Shown here in pieces: positions 42,082-51,762 of a stretch of DNA of 64,000 bases. Below the pieces are notes generated by a model. It saw only the letters and a program-made list of their open reading frames with translations, had not been told where the DNA came from and ran no database searches. Numbering within the stretch: position 1 is the stretch's first letter; each line of letters starts with the position of its first letter. The position numbers were made by a program, and so were the translations under genes. The DNA comes from Planctomycetota bacterium (lineage in GTDB: Bacteria > Planctomycetota > Planctomycetia > Planctomycetales > Planctomycetaceae): NCBI GenBank assembly GCA_023417655.1, contig JAEZFD010000049.1, positions 1-64,000 on the forward strand, written 5' to 3'.

Positions 42082-45000
42082 ATGGAAGTCGTTTCCTGCA
42101 TGAGCGGAGCGGTCCGCAGTAAGGTCGGGAGCATGTCGAGTCTATTTTTTCGACCTCTACTGGTCCTTGCTCTGCTCAGCAGGGTACTCGCAAGCAATCC
42201 TGTTTGCGCGGCTGAGATCGATTTCGGGCGAGACATCCGTCCGATCCTGTCAGACAAGTGCTTTCAGTGTCATGGGGCAGACGAAGGGACCCGACATGCT
42301 GATCTCCGGCTTGATCTGAGAGAAGCCGCGACGGCCAACCGGGATGGTTCCTTCGCGATCCGCCCCGGCGATCCTGAGCAAAGTCTGCTCATCAAGCGGA
42401 TTCTGTCTGAAGACGAAGCCGAGAAGATGCCCCCTGCGGAGTCGAACAAGCATCTCACTCCCGAGCAGATTGCTCTGCTGCGGAGATGGATTGAATCCGG
42501 CGCAGAGTATTCCGAGCACTGGTCGTTCCAACCGGTGGTCATGCCAAGCGTTCCTGCTAAGGAAGCTGCCTGGGGGAATAATGAGATTGATGCTTTCGTT
42601 CTCGCGAAGCTGAACGAGCACGGCCTCATGCCGTCACCTGAGGCCGACAAGGCGGTGCTGATTCGGCGAGTCTATCAGGATCTGCTCGGGCTGTTGCCGT
42701 CGCCTGCCGAGGTCGATCAATTCATCAATGACAGCTCAGCTCAGGCTTACGAGCAGCTGATTGATCGATTGCTACAGAGTCCGCACTATGGAGAACGCTG
42801 GGGCCGTCACTGGCTCGATCAGGCGCGCTACGCAGATTCCCATGGATTCACGATCGACGGCGCCCGGGTGATGTGGCCCTATCGTGATTGGGTCATTAAA
42901 TCGCTGAATGAGGATCTGCCGTTTGATCAGTTCACAATCGAACAACTCGCGGGGGACCTGTTGCCAGCCCCGACGAAATCACAACTGGTCGCGACGGGTT
43001 TTCATCGCAACACGATGATTAATCAGGAAGGGGGAGTGAAGCCGGACCAGTATCGCCACGAAGCACTCATCGATCGCGTGAACACGACGGGAGCGGTCTG
43101 GCTGGGGCTGACCATCGGCTGCGCTCAATGCCATACGCACAAATTCGATCCGGTGACGCATCAGGAGTATTACCGACTCTATGCGTTTTTTAACGGAGCC
43201 GAGGACGAGAACAATGTCGGGCCGACGGTCGGGGTGTATGAGCAGGAGTTGTTCGGCCTGACAAGTCAGCAACAGGCGGAGTTGCAGGAACTGAAGGTTC
43301 TGCGACAGAAGCTGAAAGAGCAGGAGCGGCAGGAGAAAGAACTCAAACTGGCGTCGACCGATCTCTCGAAGTGGAAGTGGTCTCCCACCCAAGTGACAGA
43401 TTTCAAGACCGATTCCAACGGTTCGTTTACCAGTCTGCCGGATGGATCGTTGCTGGCGGACGGCACACTCTCTGAGAACGATACCTATCGGGTCACGGTG
43501 AAAGTTCCTTACTCCAAAATCGGTGCGGTACGAATCCGGACACTGACCCATCCGAAACTTCCGAAGACCGGGCCGGGTCTCGCGAAGAACGGGAACTTCG
43601 TTCTCACTGACGCGGAACTCGAGATCAATGGAACAGTTCGCCGGTTCGCAGACGCGATTGCAGATCATGCACAGCCCGGCTATCCGGCTCAGAACGCGAT
43701 CGATACTGATCCTCGATCCGGATGGGCGATCAATGTAGATCCAGCGAAGCCCAAGACTCTTGGGGGTCCGGTGATGAATGCTCCGCATTCTCTGGCACTG
43801 ATTCTGGGGAAGGAAGTGAACATCGAGGCCGAAACGACCGTGACGGTCGTGCTGAAGCATCAGTTGAATGAGAACTATCTGATCGGCCGATTCGCTATTG
43901 ATGTCACAGACGAAGTGCCACCATTCTCATCGAGTGCGGCTTCCAAGGAAGCCCAGTCACTTCGCAAGAAGATTCGGGATCTGGAATCGCGACTGCCAGG
44001 CAAGGGGATCGAGCAGTCCCAGATGGTAATGCGGGACCTCAAAGAGATTCCACCGACGTATCGGCTTGACCGGGGAGATTTTCTGCAACCGGACAAAGCT
44101 CTCGGGGCATTGCAGCCGGGAGTCCCTAAAGCACTCACAGGGCATCTGGAGACGCCGCCGGAATTCCGCAATCGATTGGATCTCGCTCGCTGGCTGGTCA
44201 GTCGTGACAACCCCCTAACGGCGCGAGTGACAGTCAATCGGATCTGGATGCGGTACTTCGGACGCGGTCTGGTTGAGACCGAGAACGACTTCGGCTTTCA
44301 GGGGAGTGTTCCCACGCATCGAGATCTGTTGGACTGGCTGGCTGGGTCATTCATGGAGCAGGGGTGGTCGATGAAGGCCCTGCATCGACAGATTGTGTTG
44401 TCAGCGACTTATCGTCAGTCGAGCCAGTTCCGGCCTGACGTTCAGAAGGTCGACTCGCGGAATCTGTTGCTGGCGCAGCAGTCGCGGTTTCGCGTGGAAG
44501 GAGAAATCGTTCGGGACATTGCACTCGCTGCGAGCGGGAAACTGACCCCGGTGATCGGCGGTCCCAGTGTCTTTCCGCCGCAGCCGGCAGGGGTCTACAG
44601 CTTCACCCAGAATGACAAGAAATGGGTCGACAGTCAGGGGCCAGACCGCTATCGCCGGACGATTTATACGACGTTCTATCGCAGTGCGCCGCACCCGTTG
44701 CTGACGACGTTCGATTCGCCGGATTTCAGCACGGTCTGCACCCAGCGCCCCCGATCGAACACACCGTTGCAGTCACTGACGTTGGCGAATGACGTGTTGT
44801 TCATGGAACTCGCTCAGGGACTGGCCCAGCGGACTCTCGATGAACCTGCGAAAGAAGCTGACCTGAATGACCGACTGATTTACATCTTCCGGCTTTGTCT
44901 CACCCGATTGCCGACAAGTGCGGAGCTGGAAGTCCTGACGAGGTACTGGAAACAGGAACAGGGTCGATACATGGCAGATGTCGCTTCGGCAAGTAAGCTG

Positions 45001-45105
45001 AGTGGTTCAACAGAGCCAGATGCAGCAAAACAGGCAGACACCGCTGCCTGGGTCAGTGTCGCACGAGTCCTGCTGAATACTGACGAATTTGTCTGCCGCA
45101 ATTAG
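42082..45105 (+). CDS. PSD1 family protein: cytochrome c-like, DUF1549, DUF1553
   Basis: A 1007-residue protein of a class typical for planctomycetes. A signal peptide (MSSLFFRPLLVLALLSR, cut near VCAAE) is followed by the planctomycete cytochrome c domain with CFQCH at 60-64. Then comes DUF1549 (HWSFQPV; DLLGLLPSPAEVDQF; RWGRHWLDQARYADSHGF; and a second CxxCH in IGCAQCHTHKFDP), a middle part with a coiled coil (about 390-430) and a carbohydrate-binding-like region. DUF1553 closes the protein (NPLTARVTVNRIWMRYFGRG, RQIVLSATYRQSS, RPRSNTPLQSLTLAND). It is always paired with a DUF1501 protein, as here. Exported and probably acts in degradation of complex substrates; the chemistry is unknown. 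An alternative start is ATG 42133, directly before the signal peptide. Confidence 0.95.
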   Translation: MEVVSCMSGAVRSKVGSMSSLFFRPLLVLALLSRVLASNPVCAAEIDFGRDIRPILSDKCFQCHGADEGTRHADLRLDLREAATANRDGSFAIRPGDPEQSLLIKRILSEDEAEKMPPAESNKHLTPEQIALLRRWIESGAEYSEHWSFQPVVMPSVPAKEAAWGNNEIDAFVLAKLNEHGLMPSPEADKAVLIRRVYQDLLGLLPSPAEVDQFINDSSAQAYEQLIDRLLQSPHYGERWGRHWLDQARYADSHGFTIDGARVMWPYRDWVIKSLNEDLPFDQFTIEQLAGDLLPAPTKSQLVATGFHRNTMINQEGGVKPDQYRHEALIDRVNTTGAVWLGLTIGCAQCHTHKFDPVTHQEYYRLYAFFNGAEDENNVGPTVGVYEQELFGLTSQQQAELQELKVLRQKLKEQERQEKELKLASTDLSKWKWSPTQVTDFKTDSNGSFTSLPDGSLLADGTLSENDTYRVTVKVPYSKIGAVRIRTLTHPKLPKTGPGLAKNGNFVLTDAELEINGTVRRFADAIADHAQPGYPAQNAIDTDPRSGWAINVDPAKPKTLGGPVMNAPHSLALILGKEVNIEAETTVTVVLKHQLNENYLIGRFAIDVTDEVPPFSSSAASKEAQSLRKKIRDLESRLPGKGIEQSQMVMRDLKEIPPTYRLDRGDFLQPDKALGALQPGVPKALTGHLETPPEFRNRLDLARWLVSRDNPLTARVTVNRIWMRYFGRGLVETENDFGFQGSVPTHRDLLDWLAGSFMEQGWSMKALHRQIVLSATYRQSSQFRPDVQKVDSRNLLLAQQSRFRVEGEIVRDIALAASGKLTPVIGGPSVFPPQPAGVYSFTQNDKKWVDSQGPDRYRRTIYTTFYRSAPHPLLTTFDSPDFSTVCTQRPRSNTPLQSLTLANDVLFMELAQGLAQRTLDEPAKEADLNDRLIYIFRLCLTRLPTSAELEVLTRYWKQEQGRYMADVASASKLSGSTEPDAAKQADTAAWVSVARVLLNTDEFVCRN

Positions 45106-45175
45106 CAGCAGGTTGCTCGACCAGGTCCCCGCGCATTGCGAGGGGCTTCGCTCAAACGACCGGGGAGATGGAACC

Positions 45176-46621
45176 ATGTTCGGTGAAACGTCGAAGTCGG
45201 ATTCGTTTGACGCGATGACCCGCCGATATTTTCTTCGCGACTGTCAGATCGGTCTCGGAGGAATTGCGCTCTCCTCGCTGTTGGGTCAGGAGACGAAAGC
45301 GGCGAGCGGAGTTGAATCGGCCCCGATGGCCGCCCGACCGGGACATCATCTCCCCAAAGCGAAGAACGTCATCTTTCTGTTTATGGCCGGGGGGCCGAGT
45401 CAGCTGGAGATGTTCGAGGACAAGCCGGTCCTGAATCAGTACCACGGGCAGACACCGCCGGCGAGCTTCACAGAGGGACGGCGTTTCGCATTTCTGAAGC
45501 CCGACGCCAAGTTGCTCGGATCGGCTCGCACATTCGGACGCTATGGTGAGTGCGGGATGTCGCTCAGTGAACTGGTGCCTCATCACCGGCGGATTGTGGA
45601 CGATGTCTGCTGGCTGCGGGGGATGACAACAGATGTATTCAATCACGGTCCGGCAAAGCTCTTCATGAACTCCGGGTCACAGAACCCCGGGCGACCAAGT
45701 CTGGGGTCCTGGGTGACCTACGGACTGGGAAGTGAGTCCTCCAATCTGCCGGGCTTTGTGGTATTACAGTCGGGGCCACGAGGACCTCGGGCGGGGAATG
45801 CCCTTTGGTCCAGCGGCTTTCTTCCAACGTCGTTTCAGGGAGTCCCCCTGCGTAGTCAGGGGCCGCCGATTCTGGATCTAGCGAACCCGCCGGGGATCTC
45901 TCACGAGGCACAACGCGATTTCGTTAAAGCTGTCGCTGAACTGAACGAACTGCGGCTGCAGACAGTGCAAGATCCCGAAATCAGCACACGCATCCACGCC
46001 TATGAAACAGCATTCCGCATGCAGAGCAGTGCTCCGGAACTGATGGAGCTGAGTCAGGAAACTCAGGAGACGCTGGACCTCTACGGAGCCGTCCCCGGCG
46101 CGGCGTCCTTTGCCAATAACTGCCTGCTGGCCCGACGTCTGGTGGAACGAGGGGTGAGATTTGTGCAGGTATATCACACTGACTGGGACCACCACGGCGG
46201 CAAGGGAGCCGATCTGGAAACTTCACTGGAACAGGTCTGCGAACAGGTCGATCGCGCCTGTGCCGGACTCGTGCTCGATCTGAAACGCCGCGGGCTATTG
46301 GATGAGACACTGGTGATCTGGGGAGGCGAGTTCGGTCGGACCCCGATGGGAGAGGCCCGGGGAACGCTCGGCCGGGATCATCACGTTGACGCATTCACCA
46401 TGTGGATGGCGGGAGGCGGCACGAAACCCGGATATCTTCACGGAGCGACGGATGAAATGGGATTCGGCGTCACGGAAGGCCGGGTGCATGTGCATGACCT
46501 GCATGCAACCATTCTGCACCAGCTCGGCTTCCAGCACGAGCGGCTCGTCTACCGCTTCCAGGGACGCGATTTCCGATTGACAGATGTCCACGGAAGCGTG
46601 GTGAGAGAGATTCTCGGCTGA
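45176..46621 (+). CDS. DUF1501 family Tat-exported protein
   Basis: A 481-residue DUF1501 protein of the alkaline-phosphatase/sulfatase fold. The Tat signal TRRYFLRDCQIGLGGIALSS is near residue 15. Then KNVIFLFMAGGPSQLEMFEDKP holds the first metal site and DVFNHGPAKLFMNSGSQNPG follows. The late motifs DWDHHGGKG, VIWGGEFGRTP and GRDHHVDAFTMWMAGGG complete the metal-binding set. It is the constant partner of PSD1 proteins in planctomycetes and verrucomicrobia. The start at 45176 has GGGGAG eight bases upstream; the open frame from 45089 overlaps the end of the PSD1 gene. Confidence 0.94.
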   Translation: MFGETSKSDSFDAMTRRYFLRDCQIGLGGIALSSLLGQETKAASGVESAPMAARPGHHLPKAKNVIFLFMAGGPSQLEMFEDKPVLNQYHGQTPPASFTEGRRFAFLKPDAKLLGSARTFGRYGECGMSLSELVPHHRRIVDDVCWLRGMTTDVFNHGPAKLFMNSGSQNPGRPSLGSWVTYGLGSESSNLPGFVVLQSGPRGPRAGNALWSSGFLPTSFQGVPLRSQGPPILDLANPPGISHEAQRDFVKAVAELNELRLQTVQDPEISTRIHAYETAFRMQSSAPELMELSQETQETLDLYGAVPGAASFANNCLLARRLVERGVRFVQVYHTDWDHHGGKGADLETSLEQVCEQVDRACAGLVLDLKRRGLLDETLVIWGGEFGRTPMGEARGTLGRDHHVDAFTMWMAGGGTKPGYLHGATDEMGFGVTEGRVHVHDLHATILHQLGFQHERLVYRFQGRDFRLTDVHGSVVREILG

Positions 46622-46643
46622 GCTGTCTTACAGACTGACGGAC

Positions 46644-47036
46644 TTAGACAGATTTCCGGATGTCGATTTTGTAGTCGCGGTCCAGAGCGTCTTCGAAGTC
46701 GTAGACGTCGTAGAAGTCGGTGAGCTGATCGCGGTCGGTCTTGCGCATTTCGCCCCGTTCAATCAGTTCGAAGACGATGCGCCCGAAATCGGCCGTACTT
46801 TTCACTCCCCAGTGAGCGAAAACGTTCTTGGCGAGCAGTCCATAACGCTCGAGAGCGAGTTCCCGGACGCCGTGCAGCAGTTCGGGGCCGGTGATGTGCG
46901 CACGTTCATCGTCGACATCATGAACGACCTGCCGTTTCAAACGTTGCTGCGTGTGATGCAGGGCTTCGAATACAAAGCGGTAGGCATCTTCATGATAGCG
47001 AAAGCGGGGAACAACTGACTGACCGGTGGTACTCAT
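46644..47036 (-). CDS. Minf_1886 family protein
   Basis: A 130-residue protein that matches the conserved Minf_1886 family of planctomycetes and verrucomicrobia in its run YHEDAYRFVFEALHHTQQ, then HITGPELLHGVRELALERYG, AHWGVKSTADFGRIVFELIE and TDFYDVYDFEDALDRDY. The function is unknown. The start at 47036 has GGAG eight bases upstream; the frame is open to 47078. On the minus strand it follows ricT by about 210 bp and the two may be cotranscribed. It is convergent with the DUF1501 gene. Confidence 0.85.
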   Translation of the reverse strand: MSTTGQSVVPRFRYHEDAYRFVFEALHHTQQRLKRQVVHDVDDERAHITGPELLHGVRELALERYGLLAKNVFAHWGVKSTADFGRIVFELIERGEMRKTDRDQLTDFYDVYDFEDALDRDYKIDIRKSV

Positions 47037-47246
47037 CGCTCTCACTCCGCCGCTAACGAATGGGAAATCAGTTCCCATTCAAATATCACGATTGGCGTCT
47101 TCAATTCTACGTCAATTTGACGAAAAAACGCAGGCCATTCTGGCCGGGTCACGAGAGATCAGCGCGTGTCCTGGAGACTCGCCCTGATCAGTCGACCGTA
47201 TCGAATCATAGACAGCCCAAGCCAGAATTGGATAGACAAACTTGGC

Positions 47247-48146
47247 TCATTCTGCAGATTCCCCGGCACGGTCTTCTGATTTTTTCCCATGTCCAGCGGG
47301 TGATCCGACCACGGTAATGACATCATGGGCGTCAATCATGATCCTGCGGTTATCCTCAAAGCTGACAAGCAATTTCTTCGCCAGAATTTCCTGCGCGAGA
47401 ACTTTTCCTTTGCCTTGTTTGGTGATGACCATTTTGCCGACTTTCGGCAATTCACGCTGATATGCCTCGTAAGTGTCGTACTCATAGCGCAGACAGCATT
47501 TGAGGCGCCCGCACCGTCCTGAAATTTTGTTGGGATCGAGTGAGGCTTTCTGGACTTTCGCCATCTTCATCGAGACCGGTGGCATCTCAGTCAGATGCGT
47601 GTTGCAGCAAACTGGTTTGCCGCAGTCCCCATAATCGGCGAGAAACTTGGCCTCATCGCGAATCCCGATCTGGCGCATTTCGATTCGCGCCTGGAACTCG
47701 CGAGCCAGCGCCTTCACCAGTTCTCGAAAGTCGACACGGGTCTCAGAGACGTAATAGACGATCACTTTTTCGCCGCCGAAGAGATGCTCGACGTCGACCA
47801 GCTGCATTCCGGCTGCGTATTGACCGGCCAGACGGACACAGGCCTGAAACAGCTCCTGCTCGCGATGCCACAGATTGTCGCGGAATCGCTCGTCATCAGG
47901 GGTCACTTCACGCAGAATTTTCCCGGAAGGATCCCGCTTTCCGAGATACTCTCGGGTGCGGTCGGTGGCTTCACAGAGCACTTCGCCCCATTCCGTTCCG
48001 CGCGGGCTGCGAACAATCACAGACGCTCCGCGCAGGTAGGATTCGGGACCTTTAGTTGAGAATTCGCCGAGCTGACGGACCGTGCCGTAGCGGACGATAT
48101 ATCGTTTTGTCATGACAGGGGTTGCGACCTTCGAATTGGCGATCAC
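47247..48146 (-). CDS. ricT: PSP1/RicT family protein
   Basis: A 299-residue RicT (YaaT)-like protein. Seen: YIVRYGTVRQLGEFS, RGTEWGEVLCEAT, AGMQLVDVEHLFGGEKVIVYYVSE, VDFRELVKALAREF and two cysteine clusters, DYGDCGKPVCCNTH and SGRCGRLKCCLRYEY. In Bacillus the RicA-F-T complex carries Fe-S clusters and guides RNA maturation through RNase Y; the cysteines of RicT take part. No RicA or RicF gene lies next to it. GTG 48146 is preceded by GGGAAG; ATG 48113, which would give the usual family start, has no clear ribosome-binding site. Confidence 0.92.
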   Translation of the reverse strand: MIANSKVATPVMTKRYIVRYGTVRQLGEFSTKGPESYLRGASVIVRSPRGTEWGEVLCEATDRTREYLGKRDPSGKILREVTPDDERFRDNLWHREQELFQACVRLAGQYAAGMQLVDVEHLFGGEKVIVYYVSETRVDFRELVKALAREFQARIEMRQIGIRDEAKFLADYGDCGKPVCCNTHLTEMPPVSMKMAKVQKASLDPNKISGRCGRLKCCLRYEYDTYEAYQRELPKVGKMVITKQGKGKVLAQEILAKKLLVSFEDNRRIMIDAHDVITVVGSPAGHGKKSEDRAGESAE

Positions 48147-48785
48147 TTCTTCCCGCGTTCATCTCGTCAGGTGATGAACGCAATTGGAAAATGTGAGAGA
48201 GTCAGATTGTCACCAGTTTGCTGCGGAAGGTCGAGCAGAGTTTCGAAGAATGCAGGAAGCGGAAGCTGACGGAGTGGGGCTCGATGGGGAGACGCCGTCG
48301 CACTGATAAAGTCGAAGCCCCGCAATTCTGTAACGGGGACCAGACTCCTGAAAAAACTGGCCAGAGCAGAAAGGAACAGTGCGAGCATCAGTTGGCTCTG
48401 GCACATTCGCTTTCCTTCCTGATGACGCTTGGTCCGTATTTCAGATTTCCTTGTGGCAGAGTACTATACAGCTGAACCTGACACCAGTCGCAGCCTGGAA
48501 TGATATCAAGTGCTCACATGAGCTCGTCCGGGTATCAGCGAAGACGACTGTCGTACGGAGTCTGGTATTGGGCCTGGTGCTGAACTTGAGTGCAGGAACT
48601 GGGCGAACGCAGACTGGTTTGGGAGGGTCTCACGTGTGAACTCTTCCGCCGGTGAGCTCACCGATTGAAGTCTGGGCGTCCGTTCCGGCGTTCCACCGAG
48701 AGGAACACCTCAGGTGTCATTACCGCGGGAAGTTGTCTCTCCTCACGATCCATATCTTTTGAATTGCTGTTGGTATTTGCATCCT
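48147..48785. other. Long divergent intergenic region
   Basis: About 640 bp between the divergent ricT and HAD genes. Several frames are open for 60-85 codons on both strands, but none shows known features or a good start signal. I cannot exclude a small gene or RNA here. Confidence 0.4.
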
Positions 48786-49466
48786 ATGAAAACGGTCTGT
48801 CTCTTCGATATCGATGGAACATTGCTGAACTCCGGCGGGGCAGGCCAACATGCGATGGAGCAGGCGCTCGCGGAGGTCTTCGGCGTCTCAGGTCCCTATC
48901 ATGAGATTCCGGCTGCCGGACGAACGGACTGGGCAATCACCCGTGACCTCTTCGCTTTCCATAATCTCAATGTCACTGAGGAACAGTGGCAACGGTTTCT
49001 GGCGGCCTATCTCGCTCATCTCCCGGTTTCAATGCGAACGATGAACGGAGTTGTCCTGCCAGGGGTGCTCAACCTTCTGCAAGAACTCAGCTCTCGCGAT
49101 GATGTCGTTCTGGGACTTCTGACCGGCAATCTGGAAGTCGGCGCCCGATTGAAACTCAGGCACTTTGATATCCATCACTTCTTCCATTTCGGCGGTTATG
49201 GGGATGTGCATCTCCATCGGGATGACGTCGCACGACTGGCACATGCCGCTGCAAACAAGCATCTGCAGGGGAATCTGATTCCTGACCGGGTGTGGGTCAT
49301 CGGAGATACTCCGGCCGACGTTCAGTGTGGTCGCGCGATTGGCGCCAAGGTGCTCGCTGTTTCCACCGGAATTCATTCCATTGAACAGCTGCGAGCGACG
49401 GAACCTGATGCGTTGTGGGAATCATTGGCAGATCATTCGGCTGTCCTCTGCACCCTGCTCGGGTAA
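48786..49466 (+). CDS. HAD-superfamily phosphatase (phosphoglycolate phosphatase-like)
   Basis: A 226-residue haloacid dehalogenase-type hydrolase. Motif I is LFDIDGTLLNSGG with the nucleophile and acid/base Asp pair; motif II is LGLLTGNLEVG (Thr); motif III/IV is VWVIGDTPADVQCGRAIGAKVLAVSTG. The four-helix cap lies between I and II. The substrate is probably a small phosphate ester. No Shine-Dalgarno precedes the ATG at 48786, although no better start exists (the open frame from 48714 would add 24 residues before the HAD fold). Confidence 0.92.
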   Translation: MKTVCLFDIDGTLLNSGGAGQHAMEQALAEVFGVSGPYHEIPAAGRTDWAITRDLFAFHNLNVTEEQWQRFLAAYLAHLPVSMRTMNGVVLPGVLNLLQELSSRDDVVLGLLTGNLEVGARLKLRHFDIHHFFHFGGYGDVHLHRDDVARLAHAAANKHLQGNLIPDRVWVIGDTPADVQCGRAIGAKVLAVSTGIHSIEQLRATEPDALWESLADHSAVLCTLLG

Positions 49467-49651
49467 GACTCGCGGTTTTCGGGAGTTGACGGATTTCCGT
49501 TTTCGCTGAAAGATTCTCGATTTTGTGCGTGAGAGAACTCAGTCAGAATTCGCTCTGACTCTGGACTCTCTTCGAGATCATTTCGAATGCCGTTATTCAA
49601 CGGCGATTCTGCGTCGCAATAGAAACTCTGCCCGAGTCACAGGAATTTCCC

Positions 49652-50356
49652 ATGTCCGCCGGATTGCAATTTTCTCTGGCCATTCTGGCGTCGGCGCTGC
49701 TGGGATCGATTCCATTCAGCCTGCTGATTGCGCGATATGTCGGCGGCATTGACCTGCGAAAACATGGCAGCGGCAACGTCGGGGCGACCAACGTTGCGCG
49801 GACAATGGGTCCGAAATGGGGAACGGTTGCCTTGTTGCTGGATGCGTTCAAAGGAGGACTGCCGACCTGGTTGTTTCCGGCGTTAATGACGGCTCATGTG
49901 ACTGGACTGGCCAACGAGCAGACCTGCATTGGTGCCGGAGCAGTCATTGGGCATATGTTCTCTCCCTTCCTGAATTTCAAAGGAGGCAAAGGAGTCGCGA
50001 CCGCTCTCGGAGTGATCTGCGTGATGGCTCCACTCAGTTCAGGGTGTGCGTTGGGAGTGTTCCTCGTGACTTTCTTCGCGTTCCGGATTGTCTCGCTCTC
50101 TTCGATCATTGCGTCACTCTCGTATGCAGTAGTCGAGTTCAGCACGCAGGGCTGGCATCTCTGGAGTAACAATGCCTGGGCACGCGGGGTTTTCGCGGTT
50201 GTCATTCCTTCGCTGATTCTTCTCCGGCATCGAGCCAATATTGTCCGGTTGTGGCAGGGGACGGAACCGCGACTTCAATTCAAGAAGTCTGGTGGCGACA
50301 TCGCTCCTGACGCCAAAAGTGCTGAATCTACCGAGGCGGCAAAATCGTCACGTTGA
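49652..50356 (+). CDS. plsY: Acyl-phosphate:glycerol-3-phosphate acyltransferase PlsY
   Basis: A 234-residue membrane acyltransferase of phospholipid synthesis, which puts an acyl group from acyl-phosphate on the sn-1 position of glycerol-3-phosphate. The three family motifs are visible: LLGSIPFSLLIAR (motif 1), LRKHGSGNVGATNVAR with the Ser/Gly catalytic pattern (motif 2) and GHMFSPFLNFKGGKGVATALG (motif 3). Five helices span the membrane. A C-terminal tail of about 30 residues is extra and hydrophilic. PlsX is not in the window. Confidence 0.95.
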   Translation: MSAGLQFSLAILASALLGSIPFSLLIARYVGGIDLRKHGSGNVGATNVARTMGPKWGTVALLLDAFKGGLPTWLFPALMTAHVTGLANEQTCIGAGAVIGHMFSPFLNFKGGKGVATALGVICVMAPLSSGCALGVFLVTFFAFRIVSLSSIIASLSYAVVEFSTQGWHLWSNNAWARGVFAVVIPSLILLRHRANIVRLWQGTEPRLQFKKSGGDIAPDAKSAESTEAAKSSR

Positions 50357-50693
50357 ATTCATCCCGGAAAGTCTGAGTTCGTGGGGAGAGTGCTATTGCG
50401 GGCGGTTCGACCTCTCGCTGTGCAATCGGTCATTGCGGTAGAAGTTGGTTGCCGTTGCCTTTCGTATAATCCCTAAATTTTCTGTGATCTGCCGGGGCCG
50501 AACCGTTTTCCGGCCGACCTTCTTGACGCTCAAGTACCGCCAGACTTAGGATCGAATCGACGGCGCTGGATGTCGAATCGTTATATTCCGACACTTTCGC
50601 AAGGTTCTGCTGACAGGGACTGTTCCCGGACGATGGGTGAGACTGGAAAGCGAGCGCGCGGGGTCCGGCGCCGTTTCCGTGGGAGCGATATTC
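50357..50693. other. Intergenic region
   Basis: About 335 bp between plsY and the next gene, without a gene I can support. The downstream frame is open from 50637, but its conserved-looking start is at 50694. Confidence 0.4.
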
Positions 50694-51614
50694 ATGCATA
50701 TCCTGGGCAAAGTCTTCATCTTCCTCGCAATCGCTCTGATTCTCGGCGGTTCATGGCTCACTTCCATGACACTGAGTGTCCGGCATCGATGGCTGACGGC
50801 AGTTGAGACCCGGAAGCAGAAGATCGAGAAGCAGCTCCAGGACATCTCCGACACTCGAATTCGGATCCGCAATCTCGAAGAGCAGCGCCAGCAACTCGTC
50901 CATAGCTGGGGAGACGTCTGGTCCGCTCCGAATTCCCGCGTTCAGCCGGGCGGCACAGGGGCCATTGAACTCGGTGCAGGCTCCAGCTCCGGGCTGCCAC
51001 ATCGTGGTGCAGAAGGCGGATCAGAACCGACGGTTTATGTCTTCGGAGAAGATGGCGGACAGTCCAAGTATCTCGGTGAATTTCATGTGGCTGATATTCG
51101 CCCCACTCAGGCCATCGTCCGGCTGACGCGGCATCCATTCTCTCAGGAAACCGAGGAATGGCCGCAGGGGATGTACCACGTCCGCAATACCTTGCCCCGC
51201 AACTGGCTGACGCTGACTGCACAACTGCAGGCTCAGCAGGTGATCGCTGATGCTCACATCGTCGAACAGCGGCAACAGCTTGAAGTGTTGAACGAAATGA
51301 ATCGCACTTCGCAGGCTGCACTGGATCAGCGAATGGCGGAGTTGAATGGGAATCCGAACGCTCTTTCGACCGCATCTGAAGATGTGAAGATCGGGCTTGT
51401 CGAGACACTGCAGAAAGCCGAAGCAAGCCGGGACGCCGTTCTGACGGAAGTCGGTCGATTGCGTCATGCGATGATTCAGACTTACGACGACGTCGTAAAG
51501 ACGCTCGAGTCGAACGTCAAGAACGCGGAGAAGCTCGAATCTCGTTATGAACAGCCCGCTCCCACGACGCCTCCTAGTGCTTCGCGGACCGAGCAGAATT
51601 CCAGTGCTCTTTAA
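50694..51614 (+). CDS. Hypothetical coiled-coil membrane protein
   Basis: A 306-residue protein I do not recognise. One transmembrane helix at about 5-27 (KVFIFLAIALILGGSWLTS) anchors it; the rest is soluble. Residues 35-70 and 180-290 are strongly helical, with heptad-like spacing (QLQDISDTRIRIRNLEEQRQ; QQLEVLNEMNRTSQAALDQR). Between them lies a beta-rich stretch with YVFGEDGGQSKYLGEFHV. The tail is Thr/Ser/Pro-rich. It could be a structural envelope protein. GGGAG lies eight bases before the start. The next gene, 148 bp downstream, also encodes a helix-anchored coiled-coil protein. Confidence 0.72.
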   Translation: MHILGKVFIFLAIALILGGSWLTSMTLSVRHRWLTAVETRKQKIEKQLQDISDTRIRIRNLEEQRQQLVHSWGDVWSAPNSRVQPGGTGAIELGAGSSSGLPHRGAEGGSEPTVYVFGEDGGQSKYLGEFHVADIRPTQAIVRLTRHPFSQETEEWPQGMYHVRNTLPRNWLTLTAQLQAQQVIADAHIVEQRQQLEVLNEMNRTSQAALDQRMAELNGNPNALSTASEDVKIGLVETLQKAEASRDAVLTEVGRLRHAMIQTYDDVVKTLESNVKNAEKLESRYEQPAPTTPPSASRTEQNSSAL

Positions 51615-51762
51615 TTTCACATCTCCCCGCAGGGTGTGATTTCCAGTCGCTCAGAGTTCATGATCAGAAGCGAACCTGGAATCAGTCGTATTGGCTGAAG
51701 CTGTCCGCACTCCTATCGGACAACCTTTCTCGTCAGACATTGGTGAGGGGAGAAATCACCCC

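Noticed and set aside
42979..43860. A 293-codon frame antisense to the PSD1 gene
   Set aside because: His/Arg/Gln-rich shadow of the PSD1 coding sequence with no recognisable feature.
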